A stretch of DNA of 57,610 nucleotides from Rhodospirillales bacterium (GTDB lineage Bacteria > Pseudomonadota > Alphaproteobacteria > Rhodospirillales > Shumkoniaceae): NCBI GenBank assembly GCA_018432935.1, contig JAHDSF010000014.1, forward strand, positions 1 through 57,610, in the 5' to 3' direction. This document shows positions 19,935 to 28,990 of the stretch, one piece after another. The first letter of the stretch is position 1; every line of letters starts with the position of its first letter. A model generated the notes under the pieces. It did no database searches. It was not told the origin of the DNA and saw only the letters and a program-made list of their open reading frames with translations. The translations under genes were made by a program, and so were the position numbers.

Positions 19935-20053
19935 GCTCATCCTTCGACAGGCTCATCCTTCGACAGGCTCATCCTTCGACAGGCTCATCCTTCGACAGGC
20001 TCAGGATGAGGTTAGCAGGTATCTCCTCGTCCTGAGCTTGTCGAAGGACGAGG
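19935..20053. repeat. Tandem and inverted cluster of the TTCGACAGGCTCA repeat family
   Basis: Four head-to-tail copies of the 16-base unit GCTCATCCTTCGACAG (19935-19998) end in GCTCAGGATGAGG, which closes a hairpin with the last unit. An inverted copy follows at 20025-20053 (arms CCTCGTCC and GGACGAGG). This is an expansion of half of the palindrome seen elsewhere in the window, located between the helical protein gene and the end of recQ. Confidence 0.85.
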
Positions 20054-20075
20054 ACGCACCCGGTTCCCGTGATCG

Positions 20076-21899
20076 TCACTCGCCCGAGACGGCTCCGATC
20101 CCCGCCTCCCATTCCTCGATCACGGCGAGGAACAGGGCGCCATAGCGGGCGAGCTTCTTCTCCCCGATGCCATGGACCCCGGCCAGGGCCGCCATCGTGG
20201 TCGGGCGCCGCGCCGCCAGCTCGTGCAGGGTGCGGTCGGGGAACACCACGTAGGACGGCACCCCGGCCTCCTTCGCGAGCCGGGCGCGCAGCTCGCGCAG
20301 GCGCTCGTAGAGGCCCGCGTCGGCATCGCCGGATGGCGTCGCCTCGATCTTCGCCTTGCGGCTCCGTTTTCCTGCCCTCACCAGGGTCGGCCTGCGGCGC
20401 TGGAACGTCTCCCGGCCGCGCAGCACCGCCTCGCCGCGGTCGGTGATGGTCAGCACGCCGTAGCGGGTGATGTCCGGCACGACCAGCCCGGCGGCGGACA
20501 TCTGCAGGATGATGGTGTTCCATTCCGGCATGCCGCGATCGGCACCGCAGCCGAAGGTCTTCAGGCCTTCGTGGCCGCGTTGCAGCACCAGCTCGGTCGC
20601 GGTGCCACGCAGCACGTCGATCACGTAATGGGCACCGAAGCGCTGCCCGGTGCGCCAGATCGCCGACAGCACCTTCTGCGCCTCGACGGTCGCGTCCTCC
20701 TTCGGCGCCTCGCCAAGGCAGAGGTCGCAGTTGCCGCACGGCCCGGAGTCTTCGTTGAAGTAGGACAGCAGGGTCTGGCGCCGGCACTCGGGCGCCTCGC
20801 AAAGGCCGATGATCGCCTCCAGCTTCTGGTGCTGCACCCGCTTGCGGTCGTCGTCGGACTCCGAACCCGCGATCTGGCGGCGCCTCAGCGAGATGTCCTG
20901 CAGGCCGTAGAGGGTGAAGGTCTCGGCCGGCATGCGGTCGCGCCCCGCCCGGCCGATCTCCTGGTACCAGGATTCGATGTCCGGAGGCAGGTCGGCGTGG
21001 GCGACGAAACGGACGTCGGGCTTGTCGATGCCCATCCCGAACGCGGTCGTCGCCGCCACCACGATGCCGTCCCCGGACTGGAAGCGGTCCTGCACCTCGT
21101 TGCGGCGGGAGTCCTCCATCCCGGCGTGGTAGGCGAACGCATCCACCCCGTCGCGGCGGAGCGATTCGGCCAGCTCCTCGGTGCGGGCGCGGGTGGCGCA
21201 GTAGATGATGCCGCATTCCCCGGGATGACCGCGCACGAAGGCCGAAAGCTGCCGGGTGCCGTCGATCTTGGGCACCATCGCGAGCCGCAGGTTCGGGCGG
21301 TCGAAGCTGGCGACGAAGGTCCTGACCCGCCCCGCGAACAGCTTGGCCGCGATCTCGGCCCGGGTCGTCCGGTCGGCGGTCGCGGTCAGCGCCATCGTCT
21401 GCACCTCGCCCAGCGCGGCGCGGAACTCGCCCAGGCGCAGGTACTCGGGGCGGAAGTCGTGGCCCCAATGCGAGATGCAGTGGGCTTCGTCGATCACCAG
21501 CAGGTTGGGCCGGACGGCCGCAAGTCGGCGGGCGGTTCCGTTCTGCAGCGCCTTCTCGGGCGAGATGTAGAGCAGCGAGAGCTTGCCCTCTTCCAGCGCC
21601 CGTTCGGCCTCGCGGTTCTCGGGTTCGGCATTGCCGGTGTGAATGCCGGCAGCACGAATGCCGACGCCGCGCATCTGCGCCACCTGGTCGCGCATCAACG
21701 CCTTCAGGGGCGAGATCACCACGGTGAGGCCGCCGCGCAGCAGGGCGGGCAGCTGGTAGGTGAGCGACTTGCCGCCGCCGGTCGGCAGCACGCCCAGCAC
21801 GTTCTGGCCGTCGAGAACGCTGCGGATGATCGGCTCCTGGTAGGGCAGGAAGTCGGCGAACCCGAACACCCGCCGCAACGTCTCTCGCGCCTGCTCCAT
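20076..21899 (-). CDS. recQ: ATP-dependent DNA helicase RecQ
   Basis: A 607-residue RecQ, the usual bacterial length. Walker A is GVLPTGGGKS (about 36-45), the DEAH box is VIDEAHCISHWGHDFRPEY, and helicase motif VI contains QEIGRAGRD. The RecQ C-terminal region has the zinc cysteines (CEAPECRRQ ... CGNCDLC). An HRDC domain lies at about 525-600 (LRARLAKEAGVPSYVVFPDRTL). It unwinds recombination and replication intermediates 3' to 5'. It stands alone, divergent from the oxidoreductase gene at 22061. Confidence 0.97.
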   Translation of the reverse strand: MEQARETLRRVFGFADFLPYQEPIIRSVLDGQNVLGVLPTGGGKSLTYQLPALLRGGLTVVISPLKALMRDQVAQMRGVGIRAAGIHTGNAEPENREAERALEEGKLSLLYISPEKALQNGTARRLAAVRPNLLVIDEAHCISHWGHDFRPEYLRLGEFRAALGEVQTMALTATADRTTRAEIAAKLFAGRVRTFVASFDRPNLRLAMVPKIDGTRQLSAFVRGHPGECGIIYCATRARTEELAESLRRDGVDAFAYHAGMEDSRRNEVQDRFQSGDGIVVAATTAFGMGIDKPDVRFVAHADLPPDIESWYQEIGRAGRDRMPAETFTLYGLQDISLRRRQIAGSESDDDRKRVQHQKLEAIIGLCEAPECRRQTLLSYFNEDSGPCGNCDLCLGEAPKEDATVEAQKVLSAIWRTGQRFGAHYVIDVLRGTATELVLQRGHEGLKTFGCGADRGMPEWNTIILQMSAAGLVVPDITRYGVLTITDRGEAVLRGRETFQRRRPTLVRAGKRSRKAKIEATPSGDADAGLYERLRELRARLAKEAGVPSYVVFPDRTLHELAARRPTTMAALAGVHGIGEKKLARYGALFLAVIEEWEAGIGAVSGE

Positions 21900-22060
21900 C
21901 CACGCCCCCGTTCCCGCGCCGCCGGCAACCTACCCCAGGGCATTACGGCGCGAAAGCCTGCAAAGGAATCCGGCTTGAGCGGTGACCTGGGTTTCCGTAG
22001 AGTCGTTCGAGCATCCGCGTCAGCCGGTTTGCATGCATGAACGTGGCTAGGGAGGACTCG

Positions 22061-23941
22061 ATGTACGGCTTCCACGATCGCGTGATTTGGGTCGACTTGC
22101 CGCGCAAGACGATCGACGTTCGGCCGCTCGATCCCGACGAGGTCACGGACTTCATCGGCGGCTCCGGACTGGGGGCGGCCATGCTGGCCCGGATGGTCGG
22201 CCCCGACACCGATCCGCTGTCGCCCGAAAACCCGCTCATCTTCATGACCGGTCCCACCACGAACACCAGCGTTCCCGCCGGATCGCGCTATGCGGTGGTA
22301 GCGCTCTCTCCGTACACCGGCATCTTCGGCGAGGCGAGCGTCGGCGGCTCGTTCGGCTGGCAGCTCAAGCGCGCCGGCTACGACGGCATCGTCGTCACCG
22401 GAGCCGCCAAGAAGCCGGTCGTCCTGGTCGTCGGCACCGACGGCGTCACGCTGCAGGAGGCCGACCGCCTGTGGGGCAAGGACATCTTCGAGGCCGACGA
22501 CGCCCTCAAGGAGGAGTTCGGCGACGACATCGTCACCGCGCTCATCGGCCCGGCCGGCGAACGACTGGTCCCGATGGCCGCGATCGGTCACGACGGCCGC
22601 CACACCCGGATGGCCGGCCGCTGCGGCATGGGCGCGGTGATGGGCTCGAAGAAGCTCAAGGGCATCGTGGTGGCGAAGAACACGATCGAGACCCCGGTCG
22701 CCGACGCCGCCGGCCTCAAGGCTTCGGTGCAGACCTACATGGGCCAGATCCAGGAACGGCTGAAGCTGTTCGGGTTCAACGGCACCCCCGGCGCTCCGGC
22801 CAACTACGACCCGCTCGGCAACCTGCCGATCAACAACTGGCGCGACGCCCGCTGCCCGGACATCATCAAGACCATCAATGCTCAGGTGCTGCAGGAGACC
22901 ATCCAGGTCCGCCGCATGGGCTGCAAGCGCTGCCCGATCAGCTGCGCCCGCCTGGTCGAGGTCAAGGATGGCCCCTACAAGACGGACGGCGTCACCGAGG
23001 GCCCGGAATACGAGACCATCGCCGGCTTCGGCACCCAGCAGCTCAACGGCGACCTCAACTCGATCGCCAAGCTCAACGAGCTGTGCAACCGCTGGGGCAT
23101 CGACACGATGTCGGCCGCCCAGACCATCGCCTTCGCCAACGAATGCTTCGAGAAGGGCCTTCTGACGACCCGGGACACCGGCGGGCTGGAGCTGGGCTTC
23201 GGCAAGCCCGACGCGTTGATCGCCCTGGTCGAGAAGATCTGCTTCGCCGAGGACGGGATCGGCAAGCTGCTTGGCCAGGGTTCGCGCAAGGCGGCTGCGG
23301 CGATCGGCCGCGGTGCCGAAGAGTGCACGCTCGAGGTCAAGGGGCTCGAGATGCCGATGCACGATCCCCGCTTCAGCTGGGGCCAGGCGATCAGCCAGGC
23401 GACCGCGAACCGCGGCGCCTGCCACCTGGCCTCGCTGGCGCACGCCTACGAGATGGTGTCGACCATGCCCGAGATCGGCTACGCCCAGCCGCACGCGCGG
23501 CAGAGCCGCGACGGCAAGGCGCAGTTCGTGATCCATTTGCAGAACTTCATGAACGTCCTCGACGCCTTCTCGATGTGCAAGTTCACGATCTTCGCCAATG
23601 CCCTGCCGCTCACCCCGTTCGCCGAGTGGTACGGCCTGATCGTCGGCCGCGAGGTCTCGGTCGTCGATCTTCTGAAGACGGGCGACCGCATCTTCACCCT
23701 CAAGCGCATGATCGACAACGCCCGCGGCATCACCCGCAAGGACGACATCCTGCCGCCGCGCATGCGGACGCTGAAGAAGGTGGCCGAGAACTTCTCGTTC
23801 GACGTGCCGCCGGTAACCCAGATGCTGAGCGATTACTACGAGATCCGCGGCTGGACCGAGGAGGGCCGCCCCGGTGCGTCGACGGTCGCCGGCCTGGGAC
23901 TTGGCGCGTGGACCGGGCAACCGGGCCTGCGATTGCCATGA
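22061..23941 (+). CDS. Aldehyde:ferredoxin oxidoreductase family (tungsten enzyme)
   Basis: A 626-residue protein of the AOR family, which uses a bis-pyranopterin tungsten (or molybdenum) cofactor and one [4Fe-4S] cluster. The N-terminal domain contains the pterin-binding GGSGLGAAML, TGPTTNTSVPAGSR and RCGMGAVMGSKKLK segments. C288-x2-C291-x3-C295, with a later Cys near 'SMCKF' about residue 500, bind the cluster. Such enzymes oxidise aldehydes to acids or run in reverse with ferredoxin. No ferredoxin, NADH-coupling subunit or cofactor genes are adjacent. The start at 22061 has GGGAGG, and the longer start at 22037 is less likely. The stop overlaps the next gene's ATG. Confidence 0.92.
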   Translation: MYGFHDRVIWVDLPRKTIDVRPLDPDEVTDFIGGSGLGAAMLARMVGPDTDPLSPENPLIFMTGPTTNTSVPAGSRYAVVALSPYTGIFGEASVGGSFGWQLKRAGYDGIVVTGAAKKPVVLVVGTDGVTLQEADRLWGKDIFEADDALKEEFGDDIVTALIGPAGERLVPMAAIGHDGRHTRMAGRCGMGAVMGSKKLKGIVVAKNTIETPVADAAGLKASVQTYMGQIQERLKLFGFNGTPGAPANYDPLGNLPINNWRDARCPDIIKTINAQVLQETIQVRRMGCKRCPISCARLVEVKDGPYKTDGVTEGPEYETIAGFGTQQLNGDLNSIAKLNELCNRWGIDTMSAAQTIAFANECFEKGLLTTRDTGGLELGFGKPDALIALVEKICFAEDGIGKLLGQGSRKAAAAIGRGAEECTLEVKGLEMPMHDPRFSWGQAISQATANRGACHLASLAHAYEMVSTMPEIGYAQPHARQSRDGKAQFVIHLQNFMNVLDAFSMCKFTIFANALPLTPFAEWYGLIVGREVSVVDLLKTGDRIFTLKRMIDNARGITRKDDILPPRMRTLKKVAENFSFDVPPVTQMLSDYYEIRGWTEEGRPGASTVAGLGLGAWTGQPGLRLP

Positions 23942-24630
23942 GGGCCGAGTTCGGCCACGCAGGGATCACGGACTCGGCGCAGGCAACCATTGCTGAGGAG
24001 GTCTGCCGCAGGATCGCCGACGACATCGTGCGCGGCGAGTTCGCTCCCGGCACCAAGCTGGAGGGCCAGCTTCTGGCCGACCGCTACGGCATCTCGCGGA
24101 CGCCGGTGCGCGAGGCGTTGCGGCAGCTCGTCACCACCGGGCTGGTGGAGGTGCGGCCACACAAGGGCTTCACCGCCGCCGCCCTGTCGCCGGAAAAGAT
24201 GTCGCTGATGTTCGAGGCGCTGGGCGAGGTCGAGGCGATGTGCGCCCGCTTCGCGGCCCAGCGGATGACGGCGGCGGAGCGCCGCCGGCTGGACATGGTG
24301 TCCCAGCGTTGCCGAGAGCTGGCCGACAGGAGCGAGCCCGACGCGTACTTCACGGCCGACAACGCTTTCCACGACACGATCATCGACGGCGCGCACAACG
24401 AGTTCATGGCCGCGGCGGCGGGCGCCATGCGCGTCAGGCTGGCTCCCTTCCGCTTCGCCCACTTCCGGGTCGCCCACCGCTCCCATGATTCGGCCGAGGA
24501 GCATGCCCGCATCGTCGCCGCGCTGGTGGCCGGAAACGCTGCCGAGGCCGAGCGGGGCATGCGGGAGCACGTCACCACCTCTGCCATGCAGGCCATCGAG
24601 TCGATGGCCGCGCACCGTCCTGTGAAGTGA
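23938..24630 (+). CDS. GntR family regulator, FCD subfamily, coupled to the tungsten oxidoreductase
   Basis: A 230-residue regulator: winged helix at about 15-80 (LADRYGISRTPVREALRQLVTTGLVEVRPHKGFTAAAL) and FCD ligand domain about 90-215, with FHDTIIDGAHN and EEHARIVAALVAGN carrying metal-type histidines. Its ATG overlaps the oxidoreductase stop as ATGA, so the two are translationally coupled. It probably controls the upstream gene in response to an aldehyde- or acid-derived metabolite. No clear operator was found upstream of 22061. Confidence 0.88.
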   Translation: MRAEFGHAGITDSAQATIAEEVCRRIADDIVRGEFAPGTKLEGQLLADRYGISRTPVREALRQLVTTGLVEVRPHKGFTAAALSPEKMSLMFEALGEVEAMCARFAAQRMTAAERRRLDMVSQRCRELADRSEPDAYFTADNAFHDTIIDGAHNEFMAAAAGAMRVRLAPFRFAHFRVAHRSHDSAEEHARIVAALVAGNAAEAERGMREHVTTSAMQAIESMAAHRPVK

Positions 24631-24688
24631 CGCCGGCCGCCAGCTTGAATATCTGAATCCGCGATCGCCCCGCGCGGAGATTCAAGCC

Positions 24689-25651
24689 ATGAAACGTCCG
24701 GCCCTGCTCGCCGTCATGCTGTCGATGCTCGCCGCCGGTCCCGCCCTTTCCGAGGGGGTGGAGATCCGGTCTTTTCCGGTGCCCGACGGAGCCCACCCGC
24801 ACGACGTCGCACCTGCGCCGGACGGCTCGGTCTGGTACACGGCACAGCGACAGGGGGCGCTGGGCCGGCTCGACCCCGCAACCGGCAAGGTCGAACAGAT
24901 CCCCCTCGGACGGGGTTCGGCGCCTCATGGCGTGATTGTCGGCCCTGACGGCCAGGCCTGGGTGACCGACGGCGGCCTCAACGCGATTGTCGCGGTCCAC
25001 CCGAGAACGCGCAAGATCACCACCTACCCGCTCCCCGAGACCGCGCGCAACGCCAACCTCAATACCGCCGCCTTCGATGGCGAGAACGTCCTATGGTTCA
25101 CCGGACAGGCCGGCTATATCGGCCGGCTCGACCCCGGGACCGGTGCCATGCGGACCTGGAGGGCCCCCCGCGGGCGCGGACCTTACGGCATCGACGCCAC
25201 GCCCGCCGGCGAGATCTGGTTCGCCTCGCTGGCCGGCTCCTACATCGCCCGGATCGAGCGTCCGAGCGGCGCCGTCCAGCCGCTCGATCCCCCGACCGCA
25301 GACGGCAGTCCCCGCCGGGTGTGGTCGGATTCCCGCGGTGTGCTCTGGTTCAGCGAATGGAACGGCGCCAGGCTCGGGCGCTTCGACCCGGCAAGCGATG
25401 CCTGGAAAGAATGGCGGCTGCCCGGCGCCAACCCGGCGCCCTACGCCGTCTACGTCGACGAGCGGGACAAGGTCTGGATAAGCGACTTCGGCGCCAACGC
25501 GATGCTGCGATTCGACCCGGCGACGGAGACGTTCGAGTCCTTCCCGCACGACCGCGACGGGGCTGCCGTGCGCCAGATTCTCGGCCGCCCCGGCGAGGTC
25601 TGGGCGGCCGAATCCGGCACCGACCGGCTGACGGTCTACCGCTATCGCTAG
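24689..25651 (+). CDS. Secreted virginiamycin B lyase-like beta-propeller
   Basis: A 320-residue protein with a signal peptide (MKRPALLAVMLSMLAAGPALS). Repeated strands of the form 'G.iWf....g.iarldp.tg' build a seven-blade propeller like streptogramin (virginiamycin B) lyase Vgb. Bacterial relatives are widespread and mostly not antibiotic lyases; many may bind or process sugars or lactones outside the cytoplasm. Lyase activity should not be assumed. It lies 58 bases downstream of the FCD regulator and may be read with it. Confidence 0.75.
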   Translation: MKRPALLAVMLSMLAAGPALSEGVEIRSFPVPDGAHPHDVAPAPDGSVWYTAQRQGALGRLDPATGKVEQIPLGRGSAPHGVIVGPDGQAWVTDGGLNAIVAVHPRTRKITTYPLPETARNANLNTAAFDGENVLWFTGQAGYIGRLDPGTGAMRTWRAPRGRGPYGIDATPAGEIWFASLAGSYIARIERPSGAVQPLDPPTADGSPRRVWSDSRGVLWFSEWNGARLGRFDPASDAWKEWRLPGANPAPYAVYVDERDKVWISDFGANAMLRFDPATETFESFPHDRDGAAVRQILGRPGEVWAAESGTDRLTVYRYR

Positions 25652-25664
25652 CCAGTCCCCCCTT

Positions 25665-26768
25665 CTACTCCATCACGTAGAAGCGGTAGGCGATGCGGCC
25701 CGCGTACCACTGGCCGGCGCGCAGCACGGTCGAGGGGAAGTTCGGGTGGTTGGGAGAATCGGGGAAGTGCGACGGTTCCATGCAGAAACCGCTGCGGAAC
25801 TTGTAGACCGCTCCGCCCTTGCCGACGTCCCGCGGCGCCTGCCCTTCCAGGAAGTTGCCGGAATACAGCTGCATTCCGGGCTCGGTCGAACAGACCTCGA
25901 GAACCCGGCCCGACTTCGGATCCGCGGCACGGGCCGCGAGGCTGAATTCGCCTTCGTGCTTCTTGTTGAGCACGAAGTGATGGTCGTAGCCGTTGCCCAG
26001 GCTGATCTGCTCGTCGTTCGCATAGATGCGGGCCCCGAATGCCGACGGGGTACGGAAGTCCAGCGGCGTGCCGGCGACGTCCCTCAGCTCGCCGGTCGGC
26101 ACCGACATCTGGCTGATGGGCAGGAAGCGATCGGCATTCACCAGCACCGTATGGTCGAGGATCGAGGTCCCCCCCTGGCCGGACAGGTTGAAGAACGTGT
26201 GATCGGTGAAGTTGACGAGGGTGTCCTTGTCTGCCGCGACTGCGGTGTAGTCGATCGCGAGCGCATTCTCCTCGCTTACCGAGTAGACGACGCGTAGCGG
26301 CACCGTGCCGGGGAAGCCCTCCTCGCCATCCTTGAAGACGTAGCTCATCTCGAGCCGCGAACGGTCGAGATGGCGGGCCGAGAAGACGACGAAGCGCGAC
26401 CCCTTGAGGCCGCCGTGCAGGAAATTCTCGCCTGCATTCCGGGCCAGCACGTAGTCGCGCCCCTCGAAGGCGAAGCGGCCGCCGGCGATGCGCCCGGCAT
26501 AGCGGCCGATGAAAGAGCCCATCGAGGCCTGCCCGTGGCGGATAGCCTCCAGGCTGTCGTAGCCGAGGGCCACGTCGCCCGGCACGCCGTTGCGGTCGGG
26601 GACGATGATCTGCACGATCTTGGCGCCGTAGTTGGTCAGCCGCACGACCATGCCGCGGCTGTTCTTGATGGTGAAAAGGTCGACCGCCCTGCCGTCGATT
26701 TCGCCCTGGAAGTTCTCACGGTGAAGGCCGACGAGCGAGGCGCTCGCCGGCGTGTCGTGCGCCGCCAT
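25665..26768 (-). CDS. Galactose mutarotase (aldose 1-epimerase), cytoplasmic form
   Basis: A 367-residue aldose 1-epimerase that interconverts alpha and beta anomers of hexoses. The family motifs are present: NFTDHTFFNLSGQG with the catalytic acid His, GYDHHFVL, and FCMEPSHFPDSPNHPNFPS with the base Glu. There is no signal peptide. The start at 26768 has GAGGGA upstream and an in-frame upstream extension has none. It is closely similar, block for block, to the exported paralogue at 28991-30142, indicating duplication. Confidence 0.92.
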   Translation of the reverse strand: MAAHDTPASASLVGLHRENFQGEIDGRAVDLFTIKNSRGMVVRLTNYGAKIVQIIVPDRNGVPGDVALGYDSLEAIRHGQASMGSFIGRYAGRIAGGRFAFEGRDYVLARNAGENFLHGGLKGSRFVVFSARHLDRSRLEMSYVFKDGEEGFPGTVPLRVVYSVSEENALAIDYTAVAADKDTLVNFTDHTFFNLSGQGGTSILDHTVLVNADRFLPISQMSVPTGELRDVAGTPLDFRTPSAFGARIYANDEQISLGNGYDHHFVLNKKHEGEFSLAARAADPKSGRVLEVCSTEPGMQLYSGNFLEGQAPRDVGKGGAVYKFRSGFCMEPSHFPDSPNHPNFPSTVLRAGQWYAGRIAYRFYVME

Positions 26769-26929
26769 GGTACAGTCCCTCAAGCCGAGTTTTTCGTTGC
26801 CGTTGGCATAAGAGCAATTGCGCCGGGCGTCAATTGACAAACCCGCCCGACCAGGGCGACGAATCCAGGCTCACATCCTCTGTGCTCGCCCCCTCGAGTT
26901 ACAGGGGCTTGCCGTATCCGGCGTTTCCG

Positions 26930-27520
26930 TCAGCGGCGGTTCTTGGCGATGTTGGCGAAGACCGCCGCGAAATCTTCCTTTTCGACCTTGGTGCCGCAAT
27001 AGAAAGCGGACACGGTGGTATCGAACTGGCCGAAGTCGTTGTCGTAGGACCCCGTGTTGAACTTGTAGCCGGTCCTTGCGACGTAGCACAACCGGTTGCC
27101 CGAAGCCGTTACCACGGCTCCGTAACCGGAGAGGTTGTTGCGCCAGTAGATCGGGAAAATCTCCTGCGGCTTGCCGAAGTTCTTCTCGATGTCCTCGGCA
27201 AAGCCCGTTTCGCTCTTTATCTGGTCTTTGACGCGCATGCTGTAGAATCCGATGGGCACGTACTCGGTCGTTATTGATCCCGTTCCGCCGGGTCCCGAAA
27301 GGACAAAACGATTGTGCGAGAGAGCGTTGTCGCGCGTCCGCTTCTCGGCTCGCGACAGGATGCCGGCGGGCAGGTGCTCCGCAATGTTGAAGTCGGCGTC
27401 CTTCGTGCTGATGTCTTGCCACTCCGAGTAAGACATCAGCGTACCTCCGGAATCTCTCGGGCCGTCGGTTTGGCATGCCGTCAGCACGAATGCGGCAAGC
27501 AGGATCAGTCTGGCTTTCAT
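26930..27520 (-). CDS. Lipoprotein of unknown function
   Basis: A 196-residue protein with a lipoprotein signal (MKARLILLAAFVLTAC, cysteine at 16). The mature part has two later cysteines (NRLCYVARTGY and SAFYCGTKV) and the motif GFYSMRVKDQIKSETGFAEDIEKNFG. I do not recognise the family. The ATG at 27520 was preferred over an in-frame GTG six bases upstream because it begins the typical lipoprotein signal. It lies between the mutarotase genes, with the same orientation. Confidence 0.7.
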   Translation of the reverse strand: MKARLILLAAFVLTACQTDGPRDSGGTLMSYSEWQDISTKDADFNIAEHLPAGILSRAEKRTRDNALSHNRFVLSGPGGTGSITTEYVPIGFYSMRVKDQIKSETGFAEDIEKNFGKPQEIFPIYWRNNLSGYGAVVTASGNRLCYVARTGYKFNTGSYDNDFGQFDTTVSAFYCGTKVEKEDFAAVFANIAKNRR

Positions 27521-27745
27521 CCCCACTTCCCCCTTTTTGGTTGCCCCCTACGGGATATTACTATGGCGCCGGTGGGTGCGCACGCGACGGCTTCAGAAGC
27601 GGAGCTGATTTCACGCAGCGGCTGATGGGAAACCGGCCCACGGAACCCCATCTGGATAGGGAGATCGAGCTCGGCGTCGAGATGAGGCAGTAGCCTGCGT
27701 GATCCGCCGCCTCGAATTCCCGCAAACTGTGAAAGAGCAACCTTG

Positions 27746-28939
27746 ATGCTGCGACCATTCCCGCTTGCCGCGGCGCCGCCCTCCTTCCGTGCCGTGGCGC
27801 GGCGGCTTGCCGAACCCGTGCCGTTCGTGCTCGTCCACCTCGCCTGCTTCGGCGCCATCTGGACCGGCGTGCATGCCGCGGACCTGGCGTTGGCGGCGGC
27901 CCTGTACGCGGTACGGATGTTCGGCGTCACCGCCGGTTACCACCGCTACTTCTCGCACCGCACCTTCAAGACCGGACGGACGTTCCAGTTCGTGCTCGCG
28001 GTCCTTGCCCAATCCTCGGCCCAGCGCGGGATTCTTTGGTGGGCGGCCAACCACCGTCATCACCATCGCCACTCCGATGCCGAGGACGACGTGCACTCGC
28101 CGGTGCTCCGGACCTTCTGGTACGCGCACGTCGGCTGGGTCTTCGACGCGCGGAACGACCGGACCGACTTGGCCGCCGTGCGCGACCTCGCCAAGTACCC
28201 CGAACTGCGCTGGCTCGACCGACACCCCTACTTCCCGGCCGTCGCCCTGGGCGTGGCGGTATGGGCGGTGTTCGGCATCTCGGGCCTGATCGTCGGCTTC
28301 TTCTGGTCGACTGTCGCCCTGTGGCACGCCACCTTCGCCATCAACTCGGTCGCCCACGTCTCGGGGCGGCGGCGCTACCTGACCGGCGACCACTCCCGCA
28401 ATAACTGGTGGCTGGCGTTGCTCACCTTCGGCGAGGGCTGGCACAACAACCACCACCACTACCAGGGCGCCACCTGCCAGGGCTTCCGCTGGTACGAGGT
28501 CGACCTCACGTTCTACGTCCTGAAGGCCTTGGGCGCCGTCGGCCTCGTCAGCGACCTACGCACGCCGCCCGCCCATGTCGTGCACCCGGAAGGGGCGCCC
28601 AACCGCGCCGTGGTCGAACGGGCGGCACGCCACCTCGCCGCCAGCTTCCACGCCGAGCGCGACCGCATGATCGCCGAGCTGCGGAGCCGCCTCGGCTCCT
28701 CGCTGGGCGAGATGCATGACGGTCTGGCCGGCAACCTGGAGTCGGCCCGCCGCGAGCTGGCGGAGTTCGCACACCGGGTCCCGGCAATGCCGACGGCGAC
28801 CGACCTCAAAGCCCGTGCCGCGCGCATGTTCGTCCTCACCCCCTCGATGGACGAGATCGCCGAGCGGGCGCGGCAGCTTCTCGTCGAGCGGATCTGCGAG
28901 GAGGTGCTGACGCCGCCGGCCGAACCGCAGCAGGCGTGA
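27746..28939 (+). CDS. Membrane fatty-acid (acyl-CoA delta-9 type) desaturase
   Basis: A 397-residue di-iron membrane desaturase. The three histidine boxes are visible: HRYFSH (about 66-71), HRHHHRHSD (about 103-111) and HNNHHH (about 240). Hydrophobic segments are arranged as in stearoyl-CoA desaturases. It introduces a cis double bond in acyl chains, adjusting membrane fluidity. After about residue 290 there is an extra, mostly helical charged tail of about 100 residues not needed for catalysis. An ATG at 27746 was chosen over a TTG one codon earlier. Confidence 0.92.
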   Translation: MLRPFPLAAAPPSFRAVARRLAEPVPFVLVHLACFGAIWTGVHAADLALAAALYAVRMFGVTAGYHRYFSHRTFKTGRTFQFVLAVLAQSSAQRGILWWAANHRHHHRHSDAEDDVHSPVLRTFWYAHVGWVFDARNDRTDLAAVRDLAKYPELRWLDRHPYFPAVALGVAVWAVFGISGLIVGFFWSTVALWHATFAINSVAHVSGRRRYLTGDHSRNNWWLALLTFGEGWHNNHHHYQGATCQGFRWYEVDLTFYVLKALGAVGLVSDLRTPPAHVVHPEGAPNRAVVERAARHLAASFHAERDRMIAELRSRLGSSLGEMHDGLAGNLESARRELAEFAHRVPAMPTATDLKARAARMFVLTPSMDEIAERARQLLVERICEEVLTPPAEPQQA

Positions 28940-28944
28940 AAAAG

Positions 28945-28974
28945 ACCCTCGCCCCAGGACGGGGCGAGGGTTTC
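28945..28974 (+). terminator. Rho-independent terminator after the desaturase
   Basis: An 11-bp stem (ACCCTCGCCCC paired with GGGGCGAGGGT) with a 5-base loop ends in TTTC. It sits between convergent genes, so it probably serves the desaturase and the exported mutarotase alike. Confidence 0.8.
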
Positions 28975-28990
28975 GACCACCCGAGAGAAA

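Noticed and set aside
19935-19998. Four short direct repeats as a possible CRISPR array
   Set aside because: The 16-base units are head to tail without unique spacers and no cas genes are near. They derive from the dispersed palindrome.
22087-24630. An 847-codon frame spanning the tungsten oxidoreductase and running into the regulator
   Set aside because: Only its last part is real: the regulator lies in this frame from the ATG at 23938. The upstream extension is an out-of-frame reading of the oxidoreductase.
24689-25651. Streptogramin resistance gene
   Set aside because: The protein has the propeller fold of Vgb, but such homologues are common in environmental bacteria without resistance activity. 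A resistance call is not supported.
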